DNA of 64,000 nucleotides from Sphingomonas sp. UNC305MFCol5.2 (GTDB lineage: Bacteria > Pseudomonadota > Alphaproteobacteria > Sphingomonadales > Sphingomonadaceae), in assembly GCF_000712135.1 (NCBI RefSeq), contig NZ_JOOE01000001.1, positions 496,001 to 560,000 on the forward strand. The letters run 5' to 3'. Positions 7,897 through 17,122 of this stretch are shown here, one piece after another (position 1 is the first letter of the stretch; each line of letters begins with the position of its first letter). The translations under genes were made by a program, and so were the position numbers. Below the pieces are notes generated by a model. That model saw only the letters and a list, made by a program, of their open reading frames with translations, had not been told where the DNA came from and searched no databases.

Positions 7897-9392
7897 GCCG
7901 CCGGGCACGTCTTCGCGACATAATCGGCGTGGCCCGGCATCACCGCGACGCACTTGCCGATGACGTTCTCGACATTGCCGAGGAACTGCGCGACCTGCGC
8001 GTCGCTCTTGATGTCGACCAGCGGATCATAGCCGCGCGGGATCACGCCCTGGCCCAGGAACACCTGGATCCAGCTCTCCTCGGTGAACAGCTCGTCATCC
8101 TCGCGGAACACGCGGCCATTGGCGGCGAACAGATCGATCTTTCGCTGGAGCGTGTCGGGCACCTCCATGTCGCGGCAATAGCGCCAGAAGGGCGTGTCGT
8201 CGCGGGCAGTCGCCTTGTAGTGCAGGATGATGAAGTCGCGGACCCGCTCATATTCGAAGTCGGTCTGGCGATTGAATTCGGCGATCGTCGCTGGATCGAA
8301 CCCTGCATCGGGGAGCAGCCGCACCATCCGGATGATCGCCGACTGGATCAGATGGATGCTGGTCGATTCGAGCGGCTCGAGAAAGCCGGAGGCGAGCCCG
8401 ATCGCGACGCAGTTCCTGTTCCACGTCTTGCGCCGCTTGCCGGTGGTGAAGCGGATGCGGTTGGGCTCGGCCAGTTGCGCGCCATCGAGATTGGCTAGCA
8501 GTTGCGCCTCGGCTTCGGCATCGTCGATATGGGCGCTCGAATAGACATGGCCGTTGCCGGCGCGATGCTGGAGCGGAATGCGCCATTGCCAGCCGGCGGT
8601 TCGCGCGGTCGATCGCGTATAGGGAGTGAACGGCTCGGTCCGCGCGCAGGGCACCGCCATCGCGCGGTCGCAGGGCAGCCATTGGCTCCATGTCTCGTAG
8701 CCGGTTGCGAGCGCTTCCTCGATAATCAGTCCGCGAAAGCCCGAGCAATCGACGAACAGGTCCGCCGCGATCACCTCGCCATCGTCCATCGTCACCGATT
8801 CGACGAAACCGTCCTCGCTGCGCAGCGCGACGCCGGCGACCTTGCCTTCGCGCCGCTTTACGCCCCGCGCTTCGGCATAGCCGCGCAAGAACTTGGCATA
8901 GAGGCCCGCGTCGAAGTGGAAGGCATGGGCGATATGGCCGATCGGCGATTCCGCCAGCTTGGGGTCGGCGCGCATGAATTTGTTGGCGAGCGCCGCCGCG
9001 GTGTTGATCGAATAGGCGGCAAAGTCCGATCCCCCGCCTGCTGCGCGTGCCTTGAGCCAATATTGGTGGCAGCGCAGCCAACCCAGATCCTGCCCGATCA
9101 CACCGAAGCCGTGGATGTAGCTTTCGCCGCGGCGCCACCAGTCGACGAACTGGATCCCCAGTTTGAAGCTGCCTTGGGTGCGCGACATGAACTCGTTCTC
9201 GTCGAGCCCGAGCAGTTCGTTATATTTCTTGATCGCGGGAATCGTCGCCTCGCCGACGCCGATCGTGCCGATCTGCTCGGATTCGACGAGAATGATCTCG
9301 TACAATCCCTGGAAGAGTTGCGAGAGCAAGGCAGCCGTCATCCAGCCGGCCGATCCGCCGCCGACGATCAATATCCGCTTCAGCTGCTGCAT
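7893..9392 (-). CDS. Flavin-dependent tryptophan-halogenase-family protein
   Basis: 499 residues from the ATG at 9392 (GGGAGAGGC upstream). N-terminal Rossmann motif GGGSAGW at 11-17, catalytic-lysine candidate K77 (GSFKLG, matching Lys79 of PrnA), the WxWxIP halogenase motif as WQWRIP, and the substrate-pocket Glu in PLESTSIHLIQ are all present, so it should be an active FADH2-dependent halogenase needing a reductase partner. Known relatives from such TonB-receptor loci (BrvH of Brevundimonas, Xanthomonas enzymes) prefer bromination of indole-like compounds in vitro; the natural substrate is not known. It is 151 bases downstream of the TonB receptor, across a terminator, and ends in a shared CTAG with the cupin gene. 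Confidence 0.88.
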   Translation of the reverse strand: MQQLKRILIVGGGSAGWMTAALLSQLFQGLYEIILVESEQIGTIGVGEATIPAIKKYNELLGLDENEFMSRTQGSFKLGIQFVDWWRRGESYIHGFGVIGQDLGWLRCHQYWLKARAAGGGSDFAAYSINTAAALANKFMRADPKLAESPIGHIAHAFHFDAGLYAKFLRGYAEARGVKRREGKVAGVALRSEDGFVESVTMDDGEVIAADLFVDCSGFRGLIIEEALATGYETWSQWLPCDRAMAVPCARTEPFTPYTRSTARTAGWQWRIPLQHRAGNGHVYSSAHIDDAEAEAQLLANLDGAQLAEPNRIRFTTGKRRKTWNRNCVAIGLASGFLEPLESTSIHLIQSAIIRMVRLLPDAGFDPATIAEFNRQTDFEYERVRDFIILHYKATARDDTPFWRYCRDMEVPDTLQRKIDLFAANGRVFREDDELFTEESWIQVFLGQGVIPRGYDPLVDIKSDAQVAQFLGNVENVIGKCVAVMPGHADYVAKTCPAA

Positions 9393-9470
9393 GCCTCTCC
9401 CGCGCCTTCTGGTTCGCGCCTGCCGCCGGATGTCGCAGGTTGCCGACCGGGTTGGCAAGCACGCGCCCTG

Positions 9471-9514
9471 TTCAAAAGAACGGGGAAGCATGAGGCTCTA
9501 CTCGCGCTTCCCCG
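9471..9514 (-). terminator. Intrinsic terminator between TonB receptor and halogenase
   Basis: Perfect 9-base arms CGGGGAAGC (9481-9489) and GCTTCCCCG (9506-9514). Read on the minus strand the hairpin is followed by TTCTTTTG. It lies 30 bases after the receptor stop and should cut most transcripts there, making receptor mRNA more abundant than halogenase mRNA. Confidence 0.7.
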
Positions 9515-9543
9515 CTATGGTCCCGGAGGGGTCCGGGTGAACG

Positions 9544-12411
9544 CTAGAAGCGGTAGTTGAACCCGAGCAGGAACTGCCTGCCATATTTCTCATAGGTCTC
9601 GAGCAGCGAGCTGCCATCCGCGGTGTGGGTGCCGCCGCTGTCGAGGCCGAGCCGGGTTCGATAGGGCGAGTCGGTCAGATTATTGACCTGGAACAGCACG
9701 CCGAAGCCCTCCAGCGCCCCGCTCTCGAACGTGTAGCCGATCTGCGCATCGACCTGCCGGTCGGCGAGGATCTCGGTCTGGCCGCGCGTTGCGAAGAGCT
9801 GGACCACTTCGCCCTTGAACGCCGAGCGATAGCGATAGCTGGCACGCGCCTGGAAGCCGCCATTCTCGTAGTAGCCGGTGATGTTGTAGATCGTCCCCGA
9901 AAGACCTGGAATGCGGACTTCCTGGCCATTGTCCGCCGGGTTGAGATCGGACTCGGTGAGCGACAGGCTGCCAATAACGCCGAGGCCGTTGAGCGCGTCG
10001 ACCACGGTGCCGAAGTCGAACGCGCCGCTGAACTCGACGCCCTTGATCGTCCCGCCATTGCCATTCGCGGGCAAAGTGATCTGGCCGAGCGGGCTGATGA
10101 CCACGCCGGCCGGGATCGCCGATGCGGTGGTCGGCAGCGGGATGCCCGAGAAGTCGAATATGTCGGTGCGCTGGTAGATGTAGCTGTGCAGCTTCTTGTA
10201 GAAGCCGGCGATCGAGAAATAGCTCGTCTTGTTGACGTACCACTCATAGGCGACGTCCAGCGCATCGGCGCGCCATGGCTTGAGATTGGGATTGCCGCCC
10301 GATGCCGACCAGGGATTGACGGTCTGGCCCGCCACGCACGGTTGCCCGCTGCACACCAGCGAATTGAACCCTGGCGTCACATTGGCGCGCATCTCGTCCA
10401 TGCGCGGGCGCGCCATGGTCTTCGACGCTGCCAGGCGCAGGCGATGCCCGCCGCCCAGCTCCCAGATCAGGTTCAGGCTGGGCAGCACGTCGGTATAGGT
10501 CTCGCCCGCGGTGCGCAGCACCGGCACGATCGGCTGGCCGGGCTCGAGCCCGTTGATCACCACGCCGGTCGAGCTCTGGCGCTGCTCGACCACCTGCACG
10601 CCGATATTGCCGCGCACCGGCCCCGCCTTGAAATCGGCCTTGATGAAGCCGGTGAGCAGCTCTTCCTCGATGTCCCAGTTCTTGTCGAAATAATTGGCGT
10701 CGAGGATCGGTGCGCGGTCCCAATATTTGTCGAGCGCGCTTTCGAGATCGACGCTCAGCACGTTGCCGAAACCGGTGAAACCGAGCGAAGTCGGCTCGAC
10801 CAGATCGGCCGGATCGACCAGCACCTGCTGGCGGCCGTTCTTGAGGAACAGGTCGAAATCGTCGACGCGCTTGCTCTTCTCCCGGCGCGTGAAGTTCACG
10901 CCGCCGGTGATCTTGCTGAGGAGACCATCGAACTCATGGTCGAGCTTGAGGTCGATGGCCCAGATGCTCTCTTCGACATCGGGGAAGCGGATCGCGCCGT
11001 CATGCCCCCAACCGCCCCAAGGCGCGCGGTCGCCGAGCGAGACCTGTGCGGCATCGGCATAGTTCAGGCCCTCGGCATAAGTCGGGAAGCCGTCCTCGGG
11101 GACTTCGAATCCGATCGTGTCGAAGGTCCGGCCGACGTCAGGGGTGGCCGGGGTGACTCCTCCGGTGCCGCGGCCATAGCCGGCATAGGTTTCGAGGATC
11201 TGCTCGGTGCGCTTGTTTTTCGAATAGGAAAGATCGGCGATGAACCGGGTGCGATCGTCCATCTGGAACTCGTTGTTCCAGCCCGCCGAGAATATCTCGT
11301 CGTCACGCTTGTTGAAGTCGTTGCGCAAGATCGGCACGCCGCGGTTGAGCGTGCCGCCGGTCGCAATCAGAGATCCGCCGCGGTCCGCGGTGGTGACGCC
11401 GGTGAAGGTCGCGCCGTCCGCCCAGCCGTTCGAGAACCACTGCGCACCGCGCGTCGTCTCTTCCTGGTGGAACTTCGAATAGAACAGATCGAGGGTCGAA
11501 TGGACCATCGGGCTGGGCTGCCATTCGATGACGCCCATCACAGCGTCGCGGCGGTTGAGGCGCGAAGTCGCGAAGACTTCCTGGCCGTTGAGCAGCAGCG
11601 CGTCGGCCGCGGCGGCCGGCTGCACCGTCGTCGGGCTGACCCCGCCGAACGATTCATAGCCATAGGCCTTGAAGTGCTTGTTCTGCGACGGGCTGTCGAG
11701 GTGCGCATAGCCGATCGCGATGCCCAACGTGCCGTTGGCGAACTGGTCGATATAGCTCACGCTGGCGCGGCCGCCCCAGTTGCGGACGTCGTCGTTGAGC
11801 TTCGATCCCTCGGTCTTCTCGCCGCGGATGTTGAGCGCGATCGCACGCTTGCCGAACGCAAGCGGGCGGACGGTGCGGAGGTCCGCGGTACCCGAAAGCC
11901 CCATGCCCGAGATCGCCGCGTCGGGCGTCTTGTAGATGACGACGCTCGAGAGCAATTCGGAAGGGTATTGGTCGAATTCCACCGCCCGATTGTCGCCCGA
12001 GCTCGCTTGCGGTCGGCCATTGAGCAGGGTGGTGGTGAAGTCGGGCGCGAGGCCGCGGATCGATATGACCTGGGCGCGCCCGTTGACGCGCTGCGCCGCG
12101 AGACCGGGCAGGCGTGCGATTGACTCGGCGATCGAGACGTCGGGAAGCTTGCCGATGTCCTCGGCCGAGATCGCCTCAACGATCGAGGTCTCGTCACGTT
12201 TGGTGTTGATCGAATTCTGCAGGCCGGCGCGCAGGCCCGTGACGACGATATCCTCGCTGCTCGTGGTGTCCGCCGCCTGATCGTCCTGTGCCGCGGCTTC
12301 CTGCGCGCGGGCGATCGTCGGCAGCGCGGTGGCCATCGCCAGCGCCGAGGCGGTCAGTGCGAACTGCATGCGGATGCGGTCATTGCGACCGAAGCGCCCC
12401 TTCAGGCCCAT
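9544..12411 (-). CDS. TonB-dependent receptor (Xanthomonas/Caulobacter type)
   Basis: 955-residue outer-membrane receptor. The start at 12411 is set by GGGGAGAAGGAT. A signal peptide ends ARAQEA; the TonB box region follows (SSEDIVVTGLRAGLQNSI), then the plug domain with IGKLPDVSIAESIARLPG and VISIRGLAPDF, and a 22-strand barrel ending in LLGFNYRF with the C-terminal Phe needed for BAM insertion. The plug signature fits the TonB-Xanth-Caul family, known to import glycans and other plant-derived compounds. It heads the minus-strand locus ending in GH30 and a sugar permease. A perfect LacI-type operator lies 77 bases upstream and the regulator gene is next, so ligand induction is expected. Confidence 0.9.
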   Translation of the reverse strand: MGLKGRFGRNDRIRMQFALTASALAMATALPTIARAQEAAAQDDQAADTTSSEDIVVTGLRAGLQNSINTKRDETSIVEAISAEDIGKLPDVSIAESIARLPGLAAQRVNGRAQVISIRGLAPDFTTTLLNGRPQASSGDNRAVEFDQYPSELLSSVVIYKTPDAAISGMGLSGTADLRTVRPLAFGKRAIALNIRGEKTEGSKLNDDVRNWGGRASVSYIDQFANGTLGIAIGYAHLDSPSQNKHFKAYGYESFGGVSPTTVQPAAAADALLLNGQEVFATSRLNRRDAVMGVIEWQPSPMVHSTLDLFYSKFHQEETTRGAQWFSNGWADGATFTGVTTADRGGSLIATGGTLNRGVPILRNDFNKRDDEIFSAGWNNEFQMDDRTRFIADLSYSKNKRTEQILETYAGYGRGTGGVTPATPDVGRTFDTIGFEVPEDGFPTYAEGLNYADAAQVSLGDRAPWGGWGHDGAIRFPDVEESIWAIDLKLDHEFDGLLSKITGGVNFTRREKSKRVDDFDLFLKNGRQQVLVDPADLVEPTSLGFTGFGNVLSVDLESALDKYWDRAPILDANYFDKNWDIEEELLTGFIKADFKAGPVRGNIGVQVVEQRQSSTGVVINGLEPGQPIVPVLRTAGETYTDVLPSLNLIWELGGGHRLRLAASKTMARPRMDEMRANVTPGFNSLVCSGQPCVAGQTVNPWSASGGNPNLKPWRADALDVAYEWYVNKTSYFSIAGFYKKLHSYIYQRTDIFDFSGIPLPTTASAIPAGVVISPLGQITLPANGNGGTIKGVEFSGAFDFGTVVDALNGLGVIGSLSLTESDLNPADNGQEVRIPGLSGTIYNITGYYENGGFQARASYRYRSAFKGEVVQLFATRGQTEILADRQVDAQIGYTFESGALEGFGVLFQVNNLTDSPYRTRLGLDSGGTHTADGSSLLETYEKYGRQFLLGFNYRF

Positions 12412-12487
12412 ATCCTTCTCCCCTGTTAGGCCTCTGTTGGACCTGCGTGCCCGATCTTTGCGATCGTTACGGCCCCGGCCCAAGCGG

Positions 12488-12505
12488 ACTGGAAGCGCTT
12501 CCAGT
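12488..12505. promoter_or_regulatory. LacI-family operator (perfect 18-bp palindrome)
   Basis: ACTGGAAGCGCTTCCAGT, a perfect dyad with the AAGCGCTT core typical of LacI/GalR-family sites. A TTGACA at 12530-12535 (minus strand) followed after 18 bases by a weak TAGCAA would place the operator just downstream of the -10, where bound repressor blocks initiation of the TonB receptor transcript. Confidence 0.8.
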
Positions 12506-12609
12506 TTGCTACGGGGCATGCGTCAACGGTGTCAATGACAAAGTTCGTGGGGAACAAGGTTCATCGGTTACTGAGACTTTCGGGAGACAGCGCGCCCCGG
12601 TAGCGCTTC

Positions 12610-13707
12610 TCAGTCGCGCGCCGTCGCCAGCGATTCGCGTTCGACGAGATGATAGCCGATCGTTTCGAACCGCGGCCTTGGCGCTTGCCCGCGCAGCAGC
12701 ATCTCGACCAACTGCTCCACCGCCGAAGCGGCGATCCGGCGGATCGGCTGATGTACGGTGGTTAGCGGCGGCCATATATGCGCGGAGATCGGAGCATCGT
12801 CGAAGCCGACGATCGAAATATCGTCCGGCACGACGAGGTGCATGCGGTGTGCCGCGAACAGCGCGCCGACCGCCATGTCGTCATTGGCGCAGACGATCGC
12901 AGTGGGGCGCGTGGCGCTGTCCAGCAACCCCTGACCCAGCTCTACGCCCGAACGGAAACTGAAATTCCCGCGTAGCGGCGTGACCGCCTCGGCGCCCAGT
13001 CCGGCTTGTGCGAGCGCGCGCAGAAAGCCGTCAAAACGCTTCTCGGCCGAAAGGTGCCCCTCAATGCCGAGCAGATATCCGAACCGCCGGTGACCGTGCG
13101 CCAGAACCAGCTTCCCGACTTCCTCGCCTGCCCCCGCCTCATCGAAACCAACGCCCGGCAATATCTCGCGGACCGCGTCGCTGGGCGAAACGCACACGAC
13201 CGGACATTTGCGTTCGGCCAGCGCCGCAGCAAGCGCGGAGTCGTCCGACAGGGGCGGCGCCAGGATCACTCCCGCGCTGCGTCCTGATTCGAAAAGCTCG
13301 ATCACCTTCTCGCTGCGATACGGGTCGTCCACGTCGATGTTGAGCGTCGACAATTCGAAACCAGCAATCGCCGCGGCGCGCAGGCCGCCAAGTTCCAGCG
13401 CAGCGAAATAGTAGGAGTTGGGATCGGCATCGAACGCTGTACAGTTGATCAACGTAAGCGCCTTGCCGCTACGACTGGCCAGGCTGCGAGCCTGGGGGTT
13501 CACGCGGTAGTCGAGGGCCTTGACTGCCTGCATCACCCGCTCGCGCATGCGGGCGCTGACGTTGGCCTGATCATTCAGTGCACGGGACACCGAAGCCCGC
13601 CCGACCCCGGCCAACGCAGCGACATCGTCGATTGTCGGGCGAGCCGTTCGGCCAGGCTCAAGCGCGTTTGTCTCGCCCGTAACGCCCAAGTTGCATTCCT
13701 TGCTCAT
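12610..13707 (-). CDS. LacI-family transcriptional regulator
   Basis: 365 residues starting at ATG 13707 (MSKECN); no strong ribosome site is visible. The N-terminal helix-turn-helix and hinge are clear: TIDDVAALAGVGRASVSRAL (about residues 25-44) followed by NVSARMRERVMQAVKALDY and NPQARSLAS. The rest is a periplasmic-binding-protein-like sugar sensor (GVGFDEAGAGEEVGKLVL, VCANDDMAVG, DISIVGFDD). It is 199 bases upstream of, and co-oriented with, the TonB receptor gene, and a perfect palindromic operator lies in between, so it very likely represses the receptor-to-permease locus until the locus-specific sugar is present. Confidence 0.9.
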   Translation of the reverse strand: MSKECNLGVTGETNALEPGRTARPTIDDVAALAGVGRASVSRALNDQANVSARMRERVMQAVKALDYRVNPQARSLASRSGKALTLINCTAFDADPNSYYFAALELGGLRAAAIAGFELSTLNIDVDDPYRSEKVIELFESGRSAGVILAPPLSDDSALAAALAERKCPVVCVSPSDAVREILPGVGFDEAGAGEEVGKLVLAHGHRRFGYLLGIEGHLSAEKRFDGFLRALAQAGLGAEAVTPLRGNFSFRSGVELGQGLLDSATRPTAIVCANDDMAVGALFAAHRMHLVVPDDISIVGFDDAPISAHIWPPLTTVHQPIRRIAASAVEQLVEMLLRGQAPRPRFETIGYHLVERESLATARD

Positions 13708-14092
13708 CGGCGGCGTGGGGTGACACAGGCCGCGGGCGAACGACAATAGCTTATTGCGTCCCGTCACCCGCTCTGCTGTCGGCGCGCTGGATAACGCTGC
13801 CGGCGGCAGAGCAGTCGGCCGGCAAGCCATGGGTCAACACGAAGCGCGTCTCTCAAGGGAGTATGGCGGCTTTCGGGCCGTCAGCCGCCCGTCCGCTTTC
13901 CGGTGGCGGACCGACGACAGCTGCCGTTCCAACCGGGGAGGCCCCGAACGGTATCGACCTGTTGCCGGCGTTGAATCGGGCTCTGACTTGCCTTCCCCCC
14001 GATGCGCTCACCATCGCAGCCTGCTTACCATTCCCATCGGAGGTGCGCGCGGTTACCGTCGCCGCACATGGCCCTTCCCGAAAGCCGAAGAT
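13708..14092. other. Divergent intergenic region, lacI / kinase
   Basis: 385 bases between two divergent genes. Several frames are open but none has a ribosome site or recognisable protein. Promoters of both genes must be here; I could not pick convincing boxes. Confidence 0.4.
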
Positions 14093-16543
14093 ATGCGCCA
14101 ACCAACCTCTTCCGAATGGGCAACGATCCGCGACGCTTTCGACCGCCTCGTAGAGAAGAGCGAAGGCCGGGAGGAGGCGCTCGACGCGATGGCGCTCGAT
14201 CCCTTCGTGCGGGAGCGAGTCCGAGCGATGCTGGAGGCGCATGGCCGCAGCGGCCTGTTCGAAAGCACTTCGGCAGACCGGGCGCCGGCACCTGTCGAAT
14301 ATAGCTCGCTGAACGCCGGCGACAGCGTCGGCGCATTCCGGATCGTCCGGCTGATCGGGCGCGGTGGTACCGGCGAGGTCTATTTCGCCGAACGCAGCGG
14401 CGCCGGGTTCGCGCAACATGTCGCGCTGAAGCTGTTACGGCCCGAAGCGACCGAGAGGCTGGCACAGTTCGATGCCGAGCGGCGCATGCTCGCCGGCCTT
14501 GAGCACCCCGGGATCGCGCGGCTCATCGACGGCGGCGTAGCACGCGACGGGCGTCCCTACATCGCGCTCGAATATGTAGAAGGAGAGCCGATCACGACCT
14601 GGTGTGCCGGCCGGCATGCCAGGATCGAGGAGCGGTTACGGCTGATGCTCGAGGTGTGCGACGCGGTCAGCTACGCTCATAGCCGCCTGATCGTGCACCG
14701 CGACCTGAAGCCTGCGAACATCATGGTCGATGACGGCGGCCGCGTGCGTCTGCTTGACTTCGGCATAGCGAAGATCCTCGACGAGGCGGCACCGGGCCAG
14801 ACGCTGACCCAGGCGATGCTGACTCCCGACTATGCCGCACCCGAGCAGTTCCGCCGGGACCAGGCGACAGTTGCGACCGATGTCTATGCGCTGGGCGGCG
14901 TGCTCTATGAGCTATTGGCAGGCGAAGGTGCGTGGCGGCGTCCGGGTGGGACCTCCTCGTCCGAGCTGACCCGGATGATCAACGACGAGCCGGAGCCGCC
15001 GAGCAGAGCCGCCGTGCGGCAGGGGCGATCGCCCGTACCGGCCTCGCGCATCGCGGGCGACCTCGACGCCATCGTGCTCAAGGCGATGCGGCACGAGCCG
15101 GCTACGCGTTATGCCAGCGTCGCCACCCTCGCCGACGATATCCGCCGCCATCTGCGCTTCGAGCCGGTACAAGCGCGGCGCGGCACCTTCGGTTACCAGC
15201 TCCGCCGCTTCGTGCGGCGGCATCGCGGCGCGACCGCGGCAGCGGCGGCGATCATGCTCGCACTGATCGCGGGCGCCGGTGCTTTTGCGTTCCAGGCGCA
15301 TCGCGTCGCCGCAGAGCGTGACCTTGCCCGGGCGCAGGCGCGCAAGGCCGAAGCCGTCAACGAGGCGGTCTCGCTGATGTTTCGCAACGCCCAGGACTTC
15401 GGCAAGGGCGGATCGGAATCAGCCAAAGAGCTGCTCAACGACAGTGCGGCGCGGCTGATCCAGAGCTTCGGCAGGCATTCACCCGAAACGGCGCCGGTAG
15501 TCGTGGCGCTTGCCGAGCTCTATTTGCAGGTGAACGACATCGTCGGCGCACAGACACTCCTTGCCACCGCGCTGGAGAAGGGCGTCGGCAACGACGATCC
15601 GGCCGCAAAGGCACGATTGGAGATGACACTGGGCACGGTCGAGGGTGCGACGGGCAAGCTCGACGAAGCGACCCGGTTGCTCGACAACGCCGATGCCATC
15701 TTCGCCAGCGATCCCGACCGGTATCGCAAGGAGCGGCTGGAGTCGGGGGCGGCGCGCGCGCAGATCCTGCGTCAGCGCGGCAGGCGCGACGAAGCGATCG
15801 CGATCCTGAACCGGCAATTACCCGAGGCCGAAGCCGAATATGCCGGCGATCCGCGCAAGCTTCTGATCCGTTACAACAATCTCGGCGTGCATCTGGTCGA
15901 GGCGTCGCGGCTCGACGAGCTCGACGCGATCCTGAAGCGGGGCGAGCGCGTGGTCGTGCGCTTCGGGCAGGAGCGCACGCCGATGGCGATCTCGCTGCTC
16001 CAGCTGCGCGGCGGCTGGTATGCCCGAAAGGATGATCACCCAGCTGCGCTCGCCACCTTTGAGAAGGCCGCGGAGCTGCGCCGCGCGCTCTACGGTCCAT
16101 CGATGGCCCTCTCGGCCGATCTGCTGCAGGTGGGCCGTACCCGGCTCGGCCTCGGCCAGGTCGACAAGGCGATGCCGATACTGGTCGAGGCGCATGACAT
16201 GGCGGTCCAGTTCGCCGGGGCGACGGCGCCGGTGACGCTGATGACGGCGATGACGCTGGCGGAAGGCTACGCACACCAACGCGAACCGGCGCGGGCGCAG
16301 GCGCTGCTCGCCTCGGCCGAGCCCGGCCTCAAGCCGCTCGGCACCAAGGGCATTCTCTACGGCGTGTATCTGCGCGCCCGGTCGCAGGTTGACCAGGCTC
16401 AAGGCAGGTTCGACGAGGCGGCGCGCGATCTCGACGCGGCCGAGGTGCTGTTCAGGACGCTCGGCGCACCTGCAGATCCGTTCACCAGGAGCATTCCCGG
16501 ATTGCGCTCCGCGCTCGCGAGGGCGCGCGCCGACGGATCCTAG
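14093..16543 (+). CDS. Transmembrane Ser/Thr protein kinase with TPR-like C-terminal region
   Basis: 816 residues. Kinase domain about 82-360: glycine loop IGRGGTGEVY, ATP lysine K113 (ALKLL), catalytic HRDLKPAN (D204), LLDFGIAK (222-224 DFG), YAAPEQF and ATDVYALGGVLYELL. All catalytic residues are present. One membrane segment at about 379-400 is followed by a long alpha-helical outer region (about 400-816) with TPR-like helical repeats (AELYLQVNDIVGAQTLLATA, LLQLRGGWYARKDDHPAAL). The N-terminal 80 residues resemble the small helical cap found on kinases paired with ECF sigma factors. It converges on the ECF sigma gene, sharing a CTAG. ATG 14093 chosen because homology-like sequence begins there; its ribosome site is weak. 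Confidence 0.85.
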   Translation: MRQPTSSEWATIRDAFDRLVEKSEGREEALDAMALDPFVRERVRAMLEAHGRSGLFESTSADRAPAPVEYSSLNAGDSVGAFRIVRLIGRGGTGEVYFAERSGAGFAQHVALKLLRPEATERLAQFDAERRMLAGLEHPGIARLIDGGVARDGRPYIALEYVEGEPITTWCAGRHARIEERLRLMLEVCDAVSYAHSRLIVHRDLKPANIMVDDGGRVRLLDFGIAKILDEAAPGQTLTQAMLTPDYAAPEQFRRDQATVATDVYALGGVLYELLAGEGAWRRPGGTSSSELTRMINDEPEPPSRAAVRQGRSPVPASRIAGDLDAIVLKAMRHEPATRYASVATLADDIRRHLRFEPVQARRGTFGYQLRRFVRRHRGATAAAAAIMLALIAGAGAFAFQAHRVAAERDLARAQARKAEAVNEAVSLMFRNAQDFGKGGSESAKELLNDSAARLIQSFGRHSPETAPVVVALAELYLQVNDIVGAQTLLATALEKGVGNDDPAAKARLEMTLGTVEGATGKLDEATRLLDNADAIFASDPDRYRKERLESGAARAQILRQRGRRDEAIAILNRQLPEAEAEYAGDPRKLLIRYNNLGVHLVEASRLDELDAILKRGERVVVRFGQERTPMAISLLQLRGGWYARKDDHPAALATFEKAAELRRALYGPSMALSADLLQVGRTRLGLGQVDKAMPILVEAHDMAVQFAGATAPVTLMTAMTLAEGYAHQREPARAQALLASAEPGLKPLGTKGILYGVYLRARSQVDQAQGRFDEAARDLDAAEVLFRTLGAPADPFTRSIPGLRSALARARADGS

Positions 16544-17076
16544 TCGGCCATTTCCTGGTAGATCCAGGCGCGCGCCTGCAGCCAGCGACGACGCACGGTG
16601 CGGTCACTGATCGCCAGGACGCGCGCGATCTCGTCTTCGGTCATACCGACGAAGAACCGGCAATCGACCAGCCGGGCGAGCTCGGGATCGAAGCATGCCA
16701 GCGCCTCGAGCGCCTCGCCGAGCTTCACGACCTGGCGGTCTTCCGCGTCCATCGCCATGTCGCCTGCCGCATCGAGAGGCATCGCCCGTTCGCCGTCGCC
16801 ACGCTTCGCCGCAAGGCGGGCGCGCGCCGCATCGACGAGCACGTAGCGCATCGTGGTGGCGGCGACGGCCAGGAAATGGTCGCGGCTCTCCCAAGCCGAT
16901 CGCGCGGCGAGCCGGACATAGGCTTCGTGGAGCACTGCCGTGGTCTGGAGCGTGTCCGGACGACCCGCGCGGAACCGCTCACGGCGCGCGACACGGTGCA
17001 AATCGGCATAGAGCGCTTCGTCAATGCCGGCCGACGCGAAATCCTTTGCGCCTGCTGTGTCCGGATCGGTGGCCAA
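16540..17076 (-). CDS. ECF sigma factor, kinase-linked type (ECF43-like)
   Basis: 178 residues from a TTG at 17076, chosen because AAGGAG stands about ten bases before it and the length then fits this ECF group (about 180). Region 2 is seen in DTLQTTAVLHEAYVRL and HFLAVAATTMRYVLVDAARA; region 4 in ELARLVDCRFFVGMTEDEIARVL followed by the SDRTVRRRWLQARAW recognition helix. Known ECF43 members (EcfP of Vibrio, EcfK of Xanthomonas) have no anti-sigma factor and are switched on by threonine phosphorylation from a neighbouring Ser/Thr kinase. The TT pair before AVLHEAY is a plausible target. The convergent neighbouring kinase is the obvious partner, which is inference. Confidence 0.85.
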   Translation of the reverse strand: MATDPDTAGAKDFASAGIDEALYADLHRVARRERFRAGRPDTLQTTAVLHEAYVRLAARSAWESRDHFLAVAATTMRYVLVDAARARLAAKRGDGERAMPLDAAGDMAMDAEDRQVVKLGEALEALACFDPELARLVDCRFFVGMTEDEIARVLAISDRTVRRRWLQARAWIYQEMAD

Positions 17077-17122
17077 ATTCCGAGACTCCTTTTGCGAAGC
17101 GACCAGCTCGAAAGGGATCTCG

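Noticed and set aside
9625-12123. 832-codon open frame on the plus strand opposite the TonB receptor
   Set aside because: Shadow of a GC-rich gene; composition is Arg/Asp/Ile-rich without any domain, signal or ribosome site.
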